Positions 9,777 through 19,800 are shown, counted from the stretch's first letter. The stretch is 64,000 nucleotides of DNA from Pseudomonas sp. stari2 (GCF_040760005.1 NZ_CP099760.1:3467501-3531500), one strand, 5' to 3'. Notes: generated from the sequence alone by a model not told the origin. Numbers and translations are program-made.

Positions 9777-10287
9777 CAGTACTTCACCCAATATCAAAGG
9801 TTTTATATCGCGCAGCCACGAATGCCGAGCGCGCAATCATTCTTCATTAATTAATAGACGCTGAAATGCTAACACTTAAGGTTTTGTAGTTATTTGAAAC
9901 AGTTGGACTTGCAACAATTAATGCTTATGACCAACACAGCGCAAAGCCCTGGTTTTACTGGCCTTTCTCGAAAGAGTAGTTTTCCTAGGAAAATTCTTAC
10001 AATGGCCTGCGCATGATGAGCACAAGAAAAAAAGAAGGGATTACATGACCGACCTACAGCAATTAAACAAAAACTGAAATATCGACCATCCCCTATCGCT
10101 TGATATTGCGTTGAGTAAACAGAATGCACAGACATAGCTCATTCCCTGAGATGAAAGTAGTCATTCAATTATCAGGGTCTGAAGGGCGATTAGAAGATAC
10201 AGATCAAGAGTAAAAACCAGTTCAGTTGCTGAACCTCCCCAGGCATCGGGCCCGGGGTTTCTCTTGGTCTGAAGGATGGAACGCACA
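9777..10287. other. Gene-free AT-rich stretch
   Basis: About 500 bases without a convincing gene. The sequence is AT-rich (line 10021-10080 is 20 G+C of 60 by hand count), against about 60% in neighbouring genes. It should hold the promoter of the 487-residue gene near its left end. No RNA gene or repeat is evident in it. Confidence 0.6.
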
Positions 10288-10311
10288 AGAGTCCGTGGGG
10301 CCACGGACTCT
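10288..10311 (-). terminator. Inverted repeat downstream of mexS
   Basis: A perfect 11-bp stem AGAGTCCGTGG/CCACGGACTCT has a two-base spacer. It begins 12 bases beyond the mexS stop on the minus strand. No T tract follows, so it may be an RNA-stabilising hairpin rather than an efficient intrinsic terminator. Confidence 0.6.
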
Positions 10312-10322
10312 GATTACAACGG

Positions 10323-11345
10323 TCAGGCAGGTTCGACTTGCAGGGCGACCCGCTCGCGGCAAGGGCATTCGTCCATGTAGCGGTGTGCTTCGACAAACTC
10401 GTTGAACGGGAAGACCCGGGTCTTGAGCGGAAGCAGCACGCGGTCGGCTGTCAACTGGTTGATGTCACGCAGGGCGCGTTGCAAGGCGACGTGATCCTGG
10501 ACGATACCCAGCTCCGGCTTCCCGGTGAAGTTGCCGATGCAGTGCACGAAGAACTGGATGTTCTTCTGGAACGCTGCGCAGGCCGGGAATGGCGTCTGGT
10601 TGCCACCCTGCAGGCCATACAAAACCAGGCTACCGCGAGGTGCCAGCACATCACCCAGCAGCGACATCTGTGGCCCGCCGAGACCGTCGAACACGACATT
10701 GACGCCGCGGTTGTCGGTGATCTTGTTAATCCGCATCAACAAGTCTTCTTCTTCGGTGACGATGACTTTCTCGGCACCGAGGGACAGCAGGTATTCGCGC
10801 TCTTCCGCAGTTTTCGTGGCGGCAATCACTCGCACACCCAGCGCCTTGCCCAACTGGACAAAGGACGGACCGGCGCAATGACTGGCGTCGGTGACCAGAG
10901 CAAACTGCCCGGGTTTGACGCGTGCCAGATCGACGTAACCGAAATAGGCAATCAACAGCGGCGTGTAATGCACGCTGGCTTCGATCGGGTTCAGCACGTC
11001 CGGATAACGGGTCAGCGCGGTACGAGGCAGAACGATCAGTTCGCCATAGACCGGATAGTCATTGGGACTCTCGGCCGGGAAGCTGGCCACCTTGTCACCG
11101 ACGATCAGGTCTTCGACACCGTCGCCAATGGCGGTGACCACACCAGCCATTTCATGGCCCAGGCCCGAAGGCAGGCGAGCCTGTGACGACGCCAGGTTCT
11201 GACGCCAGAGCGTGTCATACCAGCTGATGCCGATCGCCTCGACACGCACCTGCACTTCGCCAGGACCTGGCTGAGCGGCCGCATGCTCTTCGCATTTGAG
11301 CACCTCGGCCGGACCAAACTTGTGAAAACGGATCGTGCGGGACAT
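10323..11345 (-). CDS. mexS: MexS-like zinc-independent NAD(P)H:quinone oxidoreductase (MDR family)
   Basis: A 340-residue medium-chain dehydrogenase/reductase. The N-terminal GroES-like domain carries GLGHEMAGVV. A Rossmann domain spans about 130-270, and the catalytic zinc ligands of classical alcohol dehydrogenases are lacking. The opening MSRTIRFHKFGPAEVLKCEE and the length closely recall P. aeruginosa MexS (PA2491), whose loss activates MexT and MexEF-OprN. The divergent placement next to a MexT orthologue supports this strongly. The ATG at 11345 is preceded by GACGAGG; the TTG 15 bases upstream is less likely. MexS is thought to detoxify reactive electrophiles or quinone-like metabolites that would otherwise trigger MexT. 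Confidence 0.88.
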   Translation of the reverse strand: MSRTIRFHKFGPAEVLKCEEHAAAQPGPGEVQVRVEAIGISWYDTLWRQNLASSQARLPSGLGHEMAGVVTAIGDGVEDLIVGDKVASFPAESPNDYPVYGELIVLPRTALTRYPDVLNPIEASVHYTPLLIAYFGYVDLARVKPGQFALVTDASHCAGPSFVQLGKALGVRVIAATKTAEEREYLLSLGAEKVIVTEEEDLLMRINKITDNRGVNVVFDGLGGPQMSLLGDVLAPRGSLVLYGLQGGNQTPFPACAAFQKNIQFFVHCIGNFTGKPELGIVQDHVALQRALRDINQLTADRVLLPLKTRVFPFNEFVEAHRYMDECPCRERVALQVEPA

Positions 11346-11422
11346 CGCAAACCTCGTCAAAGTAACCTCTAATGCCCTGAACTCTATCTGGGCTTTCCAG
11401 CCAAGACTATCAGTGGCTATTA

Positions 11423-11446
11423 ATAGTCGACATGCCTGTCATTGAT
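11423..11446 (-). promoter_or_regulatory. Candidate MexT-binding box upstream of mexS
   Basis: On the minus strand the sequence reads ATCA, five bases, AGGCAT, four bases, ACTAT. The recalled MexT consensus is ATCA-N5-GTCGAT-N4-ACYAT. Both outer parts match fully, while the central hexamer matches only in its last two bases. It lies between the divergent mexS and mexT genes, where MexT is known to act in P. aeruginosa. Confidence 0.5.
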
Positions 11447-11615
11447 TCCGCAGTATGGCCAGCATTGAGCAAATCCATGAAAAAACTGCTGCATCCATCT
11501 CAGTAAAGCTGAATTACCCGGTGCAGACTACCAGCCTTTCCCCGTAAGATTCATGCCGGCCATTGTTCTCATATGGTCGCTCTCGTCAAGCTTGATGACT
11601 CTGCCAGGACTCCAG

Positions 11616-12530
11616 ATGAATCGTAATGACCTGCGTCGTGTCGACCTGAACCTGTTGATCGTATTCGAAACGCTGATGCACGAACGCAGCGTGACCCGTG
11701 CTGCGGAAAAGCTGTTTCTCGGCCAGCCAGCGATCAGCGCGGCGCTTTCACGCCTGCGCGGTCTGTTCGACGATCCGCTATTTGTACGTACCGGGCGCAG
11801 CATGGAACCGTCCGCCAGGGCAGTGGAAATATTCGCCCTGCTCTCGCCTGCCCTCGATTCGATTTCGACAGCCGTCAGCCGCGCGGCCGAATTCGACCCG
11901 GCCACCAGCACTTCGGTATTCCGGATCGGCTTGTCGGACGACGTCGAATTCGCATTGCTGCCGATGCTGCTCAAGCGCCTGCGCGCCGAGGCGCCCGGAA
12001 TCGTGCTGGTGGTCCGTCGCGTCAACTACATTCTCATGCCCGGCCTGCTCGCTTCTGGTGAAATCTCGATTGGCGTCAGTTACACCACCGACCTGCCGGC
12101 CAACGCCAAACGCAAAGTGTTGCGCCGCAGCCAGCCAAAACTGCTGCGCGCCGATACCGTGCCGGGGCCGCTGAGCCTGGACGATTATTGCGCCCGCCCG
12201 CATGCGCTGGTGTCGTTCGCTGGCGACCTCAGTGGTTTTATCGATGAGGAACTGGAAAAACTCGGACGCAAACGCCACGTAGTGCTGGCCGTGCCGCAGT
12301 TCAATGGATTGAGTACATTGCTGGCCGGAACCGACATTGTCGCGACGGTGCCGGATTACACCGCTGATGCGCTGACGTCTGCGGGTGGTGTGCGCGCAGA
12401 AGATCCGCCGCTGCCGACCCGTACGTTTGAACTGCACATGGCCTGGCGTGGGTCGCAGGATAACGATCCGGGAGAGCGTTGGTTGCGGTCGCGTATTCAG
12501 ATGTTTTTTGGGGATCCGGACAGCCTCTGA
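11616..12530 (+). CDS. mexT: LysR-type activator MexT
   Basis: A 304-residue LysR regulator. The N-terminal winged helix-turn-helix (about 8-66) contains SVTRAAEKLFLGQPAISAAL, and a periplasmic-binding-like effector domain follows at about 95-300. The sequence is very close to P. aeruginosa MexT over its whole length (for example LRRVDLNLLIVFETLMHERS and ARPHALVSFAGDLSGF) and has the same 304-residue length as its active form, with no frameshift. MexT activates mexEF-oprN and mexS and responds to redox or nitrosative stress. The ATG at 11616 follows CCAGGA. Unlike in P. aeruginosa it is not directly followed by mexE; four genes lie in between. Confidence 0.92.
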   Translation: MNRNDLRRVDLNLLIVFETLMHERSVTRAAEKLFLGQPAISAALSRLRGLFDDPLFVRTGRSMEPSARAVEIFALLSPALDSISTAVSRAAEFDPATSTSVFRIGLSDDVEFALLPMLLKRLRAEAPGIVLVVRRVNYILMPGLLASGEISIGVSYTTDLPANAKRKVLRRSQPKLLRADTVPGPLSLDDYCARPHALVSFAGDLSGFIDEELEKLGRKRHVVLAVPQFNGLSTLLAGTDIVATVPDYTADALTSAGGVRAEDPPLPTRTFELHMAWRGSQDNDPGERWLRSRIQMFFGDPDSL

Positions 12531-12543
12531 CAAGCCTTTCCGA

Positions 12544-12573
12544 AACCGCTTTGCTATCGGTAGCAAAGCGGTT
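12544..12573. terminator. Hairpin between convergent mexT and MFS gene
   Basis: A perfect 13-bp stem (12544-12556 with 12561-12573) closes a TCGG loop. It lies in the 50-base gap between the convergent stops. A T tract is lacking, but the stability and location suggest a shared terminator. Confidence 0.75.
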
Positions 12574-12580
12574 CAAGAAC

Positions 12581-13765
12581 TCAAGCAGAAACCCCGGGCT
12601 GAGCAAGCCGATAGACCGACAGGCAATAAATCAACAACGCCAACCCCGCCAGAATCCCGCCTACAACCCCGACATAAGCAAAACCAAACTGGCTCCCCAC
12701 CCAGCTCCCCATCAACGCCCCGCCACCAATGCCGATGTTGTAGATCCCCGAAAACAGCGCCATCGCCACATCGGTCGCGTCAGGCGCCAGCACCAGAACT
12801 TTGGACTGCAACGCCAGACCAAATCCCATGATCGCCATCCCCCAGAAGATACTCAGCGCGCACAGGTATGAGACCTTGCCGTTCAATGGCAGCAGCAACG
12901 CCAGACACAACGCGAGCAACGACACGGCGACGATCAGAAAGCGCTGCGGGCTGTATCGGTGCAGCCAGCTGAACAGCAGCGATCCGAAAATCCCCGCGCC
13001 GCCGAATAACAACAGAATGAGCGTGACCGTCTCGCCACTCATGCCCGCCACGACCTGAACGAACGGTTCAATGTAGCTGTAGGCAGTGAAGTGAGCCGTC
13101 ACAACCATCGCGGTCAGGATGTAAATCGCTACGAGCGCCGGTCGCTTCAACAACAAGGGCAGACTTTTCAGTGATCCCGAGTTCTGGCTGGGCAACAACG
13201 GCAGAACCCTGGCCAGCCAAAACACCAATGTTGCCGCCAACACAGCGATCGCAATAAAGGTGGTTCGCCAGCCCATCGCCTCGCCCAATATCCGGCCGAG
13301 GGGAATGCCCAACACCATCGCCAGGGAGGTGCCGGTTGCCAGCAAACCCAATGCCTGGACCTGCTTGCCCGGTGGCGCCAGTCGCACAGCCAGAGAAGCG
13401 GTGATGGACCAGAACAATGCATGGGATAACGCCACGCCGATCCGGCTCAGCAACAGGACGGCGAAGCTGGTCGCCAGACTCGACAGGATATGACTGACGA
13501 TGAACATCGCAAACAGCACGATCAACAGCTTGCGCCGCTCGACGTTGCGCGTCAGTAGCATGATCGGCAGCGACGTCAGAGACACCACCCACGCATAGAT
13601 GGTCAACATCAAACCGACCTGAGCCGACGTCATGTCGAAGCTGCTGCCGATCGAACTCAACAAACCGACAGGGACAAACTCTGTAGTGTTGAAGACAAAC
13701 GCAGCGAGTGCCAGCGCAATGACCGCATGCCAATTGCCGCTGGTTGTAGTCGTAGAGTTGCTCAT
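12581..13765 (-). CDS. MFS exporter, SotB/sugar-efflux type
   Basis: A 394-residue major facilitator protein with about 12 hydrophobic helices. The first helix contains [15 protein letters not shown], a signature of DHA1-type drug and sugar efflux carriers such as SotB/YdeA. The loop between helices 2 and 3 carries the basic motif [10 protein letters not shown]. It should export sugars or small drugs across the inner membrane using the proton gradient. The ATG at 13765 is chosen as the start of the compact family-length protein; an upstream frame of 54 codons looks non-coding. It lies between mexT and mexE on the opposite strand, an insertion relative to the P. aeruginosa locus. Confidence 0.87.
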   Translation of the reverse strand: MSNSTTTTSGNWHAVIALALAAFVFNTTEFVPVGLLSSIGSSFDMTSAQVGLMLTIYAWVVSLTSLPIMLLTRNVERRKLLIVLFAMFIVSHILSSLATSFAVLLLSRIGVALSHALFWSITASLAVRLAPPGKQVQALGLLATGTSLAMVLGIPLGRILGEAMGWRTTFIAIAVLAATLVFWLARVLPLLPSQNSGSLKSLPLLLKRPALVAIYILTAMVVTAHFTAYSYIEPFVQVVAGMSGETVTLILLLFGGAGIFGSLLFSWLHRYSPQRFLIVAVSLLALCLALLLPLNGKVSYLCALSIFWGMAIMGFGLALQSKVLVLAPDATDVAMALFSGIYNIGIGGGALMGSWVGSQFGFAYVGVVGGILAGLALLIYCLSVYRLAQPGVSA

Positions 13766-13910
13766 TTGAATGTCGTGCCCATCTGTCGGTTTTGCGTACA
13801 CCAATTGCCGGAAAGCCTCAGACGACAGGTGGTTCGATGGCGACTTTACTATAAAAGCAACGGCGACTTGTCCGTCGCGTGGGAAACCCTCATTCACGCT
13901 CAAGACTGAA

Positions 13911-14441
13911 ATGCCTGAACAATTCAATGTCTACACCACCACGTATTACAGCGAGCTGTTCGGAGGGGTATGCATGTTGCCCGACGATTACGCGGGCGAT
14001 CCGCAGCCTGATAGAAAAGAGTTCTATGCCGATGCCCACGCCACGCCTTTCACTTCCGAGTTCGAGATAGCGGTGAGTCGCAAGGTCGGAGATTGTTTCT
14101 TGGTGCTCAGTGGCATTGATTTCAATATCGGTGGTCACTCTGCGACAGACGAAAAAACGATCGGCACGTCCTCGGTCGGCCTCAAGGTTGAAACATTCCT
14201 TGGGGAGAATGAAAAACTGGCGACACGAATCGATGAGCAAATACTCGCCGTGCGTTGCCATTGGCAAGATCCATCGTCTGATCGTTCCCTCAAATCCAGT
14301 CTTCACTGCCGAGGGCTGGACGCCAATGGCAACGAACGCAAGGGGCCGGAACTGGGTATGTTGAAAAACAGACAGCTTCAAGGTCTGACGTTGCGCTTGA
14401 AGGTCAGTGTGGACGATGAACCCGGAAACTCTGGCTCATGA
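13911..14441 (+). CDS. Hypothetical protein, 176 residues
   Basis: A protein I do not recognise. It is predicted to be soluble, rich in beta segments and acidic ([20 protein letters not shown] and [16 protein letters not shown] are typical pieces), with no signal peptide. Two starts are possible. The ATG at 13911 has no clear ribosome site; the ATG at 13974 is preceded by GGAGGGG at ideal spacing and would give 155 residues. The 21 extra N-terminal residues (with [12 protein letters not shown]) still look protein-like. It is followed after 100 bases by two zinc-ribbon genes in the same direction. Confidence 0.6.
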   Translation: MPEQFNVYTTTYYSELFGGVCMLPDDYAGDPQPDRKEFYADAHATPFTSEFEIAVSRKVGDCFLVLSGIDFNIGGHSATDEKTIGTSSVGLKVETFLGENEKLATRIDEQILAVRCHWQDPSSDRSLKSSLHCRGLDANGNERKGPELGMLKNRQLQGLTLRLKVSVDDEPGNSGS

Positions 14442-14542
14442 GTAATGGCAAAGTGCCTAATGACAAAACCGGTAATAAAGTTTAATTTAGCGCCGCCTCG
14501 ACCGACGGAAGGTCGGGCATTCGCACTCAGTTAAGGAAAACG

Positions 14543-14890
14543 ATGGCAATGGTCTATTGTCGTGCTTGCGCCAAGGAGCTACACGAAACGGCGCTCACCT
14601 GCCCCCAATGCGGGGCTCCTCAGCAGGCCTCAGTGCCGCAAACGCAAGCCGAAATGCCTTGGCTGGCCATCGTTTCGTTGATCCTCGGAATTATCAGCGC
14701 ACTCACCCTGTTTGATGATTCCGAATGGGACAGAGACGCGATTGTCGGAGTGGGAATTCTCAGCCTCGCGGGCCTCATTTGCGGCATCGTCTGTATCAAC
14801 CAAAAACACTCAGGAAGAAACCTCGCGATTGCCGGCATTGTTTTGTCAGGTATTGCCGCGTTTGTTTTGTCCTGTTTATCGATTGAATAA
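14543..14890 (+). CDS. Zinc-ribbon membrane protein (DUF4190-like)
   Basis: A 115-residue protein. The N-terminal zinc ribbon has two CxxC knuckles (CRAC at about 6-9, CPQC at about 20-23). Two hydrophobic hairpin segments follow (WLAIVSLILGIISAL, and from GVGILSLAGLI to LSGIAAFVLSCL), a layout typical of DUF4190-type small membrane proteins. The start has AAGGA upstream. It lies 15 bases before a second gene whose first 27 residues are closely similar, so the pair probably arose by duplication of the zinc-ribbon head onto different membrane domains. Function unknown. Confidence 0.8.
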   Translation: MAMVYCRACAKELHETALTCPQCGAPQQASVPQTQAEMPWLAIVSLILGIISALTLFDDSEWDRDAIVGVGILSLAGLICGIVCINQKHSGRNLAIAGIVLSGIAAFVLSCLSIE

Positions 14891-14905
14891 TTTTAGGGAA
14901 AAAAT

Positions 14906-15358
14906 ATGAGCATGGTTTTCTGCCGCGGTTGCGCCAAGGAAATTAGCAGCCTGGCCGTGGCTTGCCCTCAGTGCGGGGCACCTCAGGCGACCCAACAGTC
15001 CTTTGCAAGTGGGCCTGCCATTGCAACGGGCAACCCCTACCTGGAAGCACTGAAGAACTACGCCGAATTCAAAGGCCGCGCCACTCGCCGCGAATACTGG
15101 ATGTTCGTTCTGATCAACATGGGCATCTGCATTGTCATCGGTGTTCTCGATGCGATGCTCAATACCAAGGGTGTCCTTTACAACCTCTACAGCCTGGCGA
15201 TGTTGTTGCCGAGCATCGCGGTAGGTGCACGCCGCATGCACGACACCGACCGTAGCGGCTGGTGGTTGCTGCTGCCGATCGTCAACCTGGTGTTTCTGGT
15301 GCAAGACAGCCAGCCAGGTCCGAACCGTTTCGGGCCGAACCGCAAAGGCATCAACTGA
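14906..15358 (+). CDS. Zinc-ribbon DUF805 membrane protein
   Basis: A 150-residue protein. The zinc ribbon (CRGC and CPQC knuckles, residues 6-23) is fused to a DUF805 domain (about 45-145) with the family hallmarks FKGRATRREYWMF and RRMHDTDRSGWW, and three or four transmembrane segments. DUF805 proteins (YhaH-like) are inner-membrane proteins of unclear role. The gene is probably co-transcribed with the preceding zinc-ribbon gene (15-base gap, GGG-AAAAA leader) and ends in a good hairpin. Confidence 0.86.
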   Translation: MSMVFCRGCAKEISSLAVACPQCGAPQATQQSFASGPAIATGNPYLEALKNYAEFKGRATRREYWMFVLINMGICIVIGVLDAMLNTKGVLYNLYSLAMLLPSIAVGARRMHDTDRSGWWLLLPIVNLVFLVQDSQPGPNRFGPNRKGIN

Positions 15359-15380
15359 GTCACTGCGCTACACGTTGATC

Positions 15381-15407
15381 GAGACGGCCACCATGGCCGT
15401 CTCTTTG
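15381..15407 (+). terminator. Terminator after the DUF805 gene
   Basis: A perfect 10-bp stem GAGACGGCCA/TGGCCGTCTC with a CCA loop is followed by TTTG. It separates the zinc-ribbon pair from mexEF-oprN. Confidence 0.82.
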
Positions 15408-15530
15408 TATCTGCCGTACAGAATGCTGTTTGACCTCATCCTTGCAAGTCGCGCAATACAGATTTGTCATCATTTCATTTGATAGCCCCCTAACGAAAGG
15501 TGCATGCTAGAGGGCTTCGCTCGGTCTTAT

Positions 15531-15554
15531 ATCATTCCGAATGATAGTTACCTT
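15531..15554 (+). promoter_or_regulatory. Candidate MexT-binding (nod-box-like) site upstream of mexE
   Basis: ATCATTCCGAATGAT is a dyad of LysR type (ATC-N9-GAT) and extends to ATCA-N5-AATGAT-N4-ACCTT. This agrees with the recalled MexT consensus ATCA-N5-GTCGAT-N4-ACYAT at 11 of 15 fixed positions. It lies 76 bases before the mexE start, a sensible activator position. Confidence 0.6.
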
Positions 15555-15629
15555 CGTGTCATTCGATTCGTTTGCTATCTACCTGCCGAGCATCATCCGC
15601 CCATCTTCAATACATTGGCGGATGCATCC

Positions 15630-16883
15630 ATGGAACAATCACTCAAACATTTGCGCTTCCCGTTGGCTCTGTTGGCCGTGATGGTGATGAGCGCCTGCGG
15701 CAAGACTCCAGAAACCGCAGCCGCCATGCCTGCTGCCAAGGTCAGTGTGGCCAAGGTGCTGGAACAACCGGTCAACGAGTGGGACGAATTCACCGGGCGC
15801 CTCGAGGCACCGGAAACCGTAGAAATTCGTCCACGGGTCTCCGGCCAGATCGACGAAGTCGCCTTCACCGAAGGTGCGCTGGTCAAGAAAGGCGACCTGT
15901 TGTTCCAGATCGACCCGCGTCCGTTCCAGGCTGAGGTTCGCCGCCTTGAAGCTCTCGTAGCCCAGGCTCGCGCCAACGCCACCCGCAGTGAAAACGAAGC
16001 CGGCCGTGGCGAACGCCTACGTGCCAGCAACGCCATTTCCGCCGAACTGGCTGACTCGCGTACCAGCGCTGCACAGGAAGCACGTGCCGCTGTCGGCGCC
16101 CTGCAAGCACAACTGGATCTGGCCAAACTGAACCTGAGTTTCACCCGTGTAACCGCACCGATCAGTGGCCGCGTCAGCCGCGCCGAGATCACCGCGGGCA
16201 ACCTGGTGACCGCCGACACCACTCCGCTGACCAGCGTTGTGTCCACCGACAAGGTCTACGCCTACTTCGACGCCGACGAGCGTGTGTTCCTCAAATACAC
16301 CCAACTCGCCCGTCAAGGTCAGCGCGGTGCAACCACTCCGGTGTACATGGGCCTGTCCAACGAAGACGGCAACCCGCACCTGGGCCAGATGAACTTCGTC
16401 GATAACCAGGTCAACCCGAAGACCGGCACCATCCGTGGTCGCGCCGTGTTCGACAACAGCGACGGCACCTACACCCCAGGCCTGTATGCACGCCTGAAAC
16501 TGGTCGGCAGCGGCACCTACAACGCCATGTTGATCAACGATGAAGCGGTCGGTACCGATCTGGGCAAGAAGTTCGTGCTGGTGATGGATGGCGACAACAA
16601 GACCGCCTACCGCGCCGTAGAACTCGGTCCGAAGATCGAAGGCCTGCGCATCGTGCGTAGCGGCCTGAACAAGGACGACACGATCATCGTCAAGGGTCTG
16701 CAACGGGTTCGCCCTGGCTCCCCGGTCACGCCTGAAGTGATCCCGATGGCCAGCGAGCAAACCATTGCTGCACTGGCTCAACAACGACAAGCGCTGGAAG
16801 CCAGCAACCTGCCCAAAGTCGCACCAGCCAAAAGCGCGACTGGATCGGTTGTGAAACTGGCTGCTGCGACCCCACGCGGTTAA
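15630..16883 (+). CDS. mexE: RND efflux periplasmic adaptor MexE
   Basis: A 417-residue membrane fusion lipoprotein linking an RND pump to an outer-membrane channel. The signal peptide ends in a lipobox with Cys23 (VMSACGK). The lipoyl halves (ETVEIRPRVSGQIDEVAF and NLSFTRVTAPISGRVSRAE) flank a coiled-coil hairpin at about 105-165, followed by beta-barrel and membrane-proximal domains. The sequence is nearly superimposable on P. aeruginosa MexE (414 residues). It is the first gene of mexEF-oprN, with a 15-base gap to mexF. The system exports chloramphenicol, trimethoprim, fluoroquinolones and quinolone-signal precursors in P. aeruginosa. The upstream in-frame extension was rejected because MexE homology begins at MEQSLKHL. 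Confidence 0.95.
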   Translation: MEQSLKHLRFPLALLAVMVMSACGKTPETAAAMPAAKVSVAKVLEQPVNEWDEFTGRLEAPETVEIRPRVSGQIDEVAFTEGALVKKGDLLFQIDPRPFQAEVRRLEALVAQARANATRSENEAGRGERLRASNAISAELADSRTSAAQEARAAVGALQAQLDLAKLNLSFTRVTAPISGRVSRAEITAGNLVTADTTPLTSVVSTDKVYAYFDADERVFLKYTQLARQGQRGATTPVYMGLSNEDGNPHLGQMNFVDNQVNPKTGTIRGRAVFDNSDGTYTPGLYARLKLVGSGTYNAMLINDEAVGTDLGKKFVLVMDGDNKTAYRAVELGPKIEGLRIVRSGLNKDDTIIVKGLQRVRPGSPVTPEVIPMASEQTIAALAQQRQALEASNLPKVAPAKSATGSVVKLAAATPRG

Positions 16884-16898
16884 GGGACGACAACTCCG

Positions 16899-19800
16899 AT
16901 GAATTTTTCCCAATTCTTCATTTCACGGCCGATCTTCGCAGCGGTACTTTCGCTGCTGATCCTGATCGCCGGTGCGATCTCGCTGTTCCAATTGCCGATC
17001 AGCGAATACCCGGAAGTCGTGCCGCCGACCGTGGTAGTACGTGCCAACTTCCCGGGTGCCAACCCAAAAGTCATCGGTGAAACCGTGGCGGCTCCACTGG
17101 AGCAGGCCATCACCGGCGTCGAGAACATGCTGTACATGTCCTCGCAGTCCACCGCTGACGGCAAGATCACCCTGACCATCACCTTCGCCCTGGGTACTGA
17201 CCTGGACAACGCGCAGGTGCAGGTGCAGAACCGCGTGACCCGGACCGAGCCGAAACTTCCAGAAGAAGTGACGCGCATCGGTATCACCGTCGACAAGGCC
17301 TCGCCCGACCTGACAATGGTTGTGCACTTGACCTCGCCAGACAAACGCTACGACATGTTGTACCTGTCCAACTACGCAATCCTCAACATCAAGGATGAGC
17401 TCGCTCGTCTTGGTGGTGTCGGTGACGTGCAACTGTTCGGTATGGGCGACTACTCGCTGCGTGTATGGCTCGACCCGAACAAGACCGCTTCGCGCAATCT
17501 GACGGCCACTGACGTGGTCACTGCCATTCGCGAGCAGAACCGTCAGGTCGCCGCCGGCCAACTGGGTGCGCCCCCTGCCCCGAATGCCCAGAGCTTCCAG
17601 TTGTCGGTCAACACTCAGGGCCGTCTGGTCTCCGAGGAAGAGTTCGAGAACATCATCATTCGCGCCGGCGACAACGGTGAAATCACTCGCCTGAAGGATA
17701 TTGCCCGCGTTGAGCTGGGCTCCAGCCAATACGCCCTGCGTTCATTGCTGAACAACCAGCCTGCCGTAGCGATCCCGATCTTCCAGCGCCCTGGCTCCAA
17801 CGCCATCGAAATCTCGAACGAAGTTCGCGGCAAGATGGAAGAACTGAAGAAGAGCTTCCCGCAAGGCATGGACTACAGCATCGTCTATGACCCGACGATC
17901 TTCGTGCGCGGCTCCATCGAGGCGGTGGTCCACACCCTCTTCGAAGCGCTGATCCTCGTGGTTCTGGTGGTGATCCTGTTCCTGCAGACCTGGCGCGCCT
18001 CTATCATTCCGTTGGTGGCGGTTCCGGTATCGTTGATCGGTACGTTTGCGGTGATGCATTTATTCGGCTTCTCGCTCAACGCGCTGTCGCTGTTCGGCCT
18101 GGTACTGGCGATCGGTATCGTGGTGGACGACGCCATCGTGGTGGTGGAGAACGTCGAGCGGAACATTGAACTGGGGCTCAACCCCTTCGATGCGACCAAA
18201 AAGGCCATGGGTGAGGTGACCGGCCCGATCATTGCCACGGCGCTGGTGCTGTGTGCGGTGTTCGTACCAGCGGCATTCATCTCCGGCCTGACGGGTCAGT
18301 TCTACAAGCAGTTCGCACTGACCATCGCGATCTCGACCGTGATCTCGGCCTTCAACTCGCTGACCCTGTCGCCGGCGCTGGCCGCTGTGTTGCTTAAAGG
18401 TCACGACGCACCGAAAGACCGCTTCTCGCGGGTGCTGGACAAGATCTTCGGTGGCTGGCTGTTCCGTCCGTTCAACCGCTTCTTCGACCGTGCCAGTCAT
18501 GGCTACGTCGGTACCGTGCGCCGGGTTATCCGTGGCAGCGGCATCGCCCTCTTCCTGTACGCAGGCCTGATGGTGCTGACCTTCTTCGGCTTCTCCAGCA
18601 CGCCGACCGGTTTTGTACCGGGCCAGGACAAGCAATACCTGGTGGCCTTCGCGCAACTGCCGGACGCCGCGAGCCTGGACCGTACCGAAGACGTGATCAA
18701 GCGCATGTCCGACCTGGCACTGAAACAGCCGGGTGTGGAAAGCGCCGTAGCGTTCCCGGGCCTGTCGATCAACGGCTTCACCAACAGCCCGAATGCCGGC
18801 ATCGTGTTCGTGACCCTGAAACCGTTCGAAGAGCGTAAAGACCCGAGCATGTCCGCCGGTGCGATTGCCGGTGCCTTGAACGGCCAGTACGCAGGGATTC
18901 AGGAAGCGTACATGGCGATCTTCCCACCGCCGCCGGTACAAGGTCTGGGCACCATTGGTGGTTTCCGCCTGCAAATCGAAGACCGGGGCAACCTGGGCTA
19001 CGAAGAGCTGTACAAAGAGACCATGAACATTATTGCCAAGAGCCATAACGTTCCGGAACTGGCCAACCTGTTCACCAGCTACACCGTGAACGTGCCGCAA
19101 GTCGATGCCGCAATCGACCGGGAAAAAGCCAAGACCCACGGCGTGGCCGTCAGCGACATCTTCGACACCCTGCAGATCTACCTGGGTTCGCTGTATGCCA
19201 ACGACTTCAACCGCTTCGGGCGCACCTATCAGGTCAACGTTCAGGCCGAGCAGCAGTTCCGCCTCGAATCCGACCAGATCGGCCAGCTGAAAGTACGCAA
19301 CAACAAGGGCGAAATGATCCCGCTGGCGACCTTCATCAAGGTCAGCGACACCTCGGGGCCGGATCGCGTGATGCACTACAACGGCTTCATCACCGCTGAA
19401 ATCAACGGTGCGGCAGCCCCCGGCTACAGCTCCGGCCAGGCCGAAAAAGCCATCGAGAAACTGCTCAAGGATGAACTTCCGAACGGCATGACCTACGAGT
19501 GGACCGACCTGACCTATCAGCAGATTCTGTCCGGCAACACCGCGCTGTTCGTGTTCCCGCTCTGCGTACTGCTGGCGTTCCTGGTGCTCGCCGCTCAATA
19601 CGAAAGCTGGAGCCTGCCACTGGCAGTGATCCTGATCGTACCGATGACCCTGCTGTCGGCCATCACCGGTGTGATCATCTCTGGCGGTGACAACAACATC
19701 TTCACCCAGATCGGTTTGATCGTACTGGTGGGCCTGGCCTGTAAGAACGCGATTCTGATCGTCGAATTCGCCAAGGACAAACAGCAGGAAGGTCTCGATC

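Noticed and set aside
9890..10135. Small 81-codon open frame on the minus strand in the AT-rich gap
   Set aside because: No ribosome site, Cys/Phe-rich random composition and no neighbour relation.
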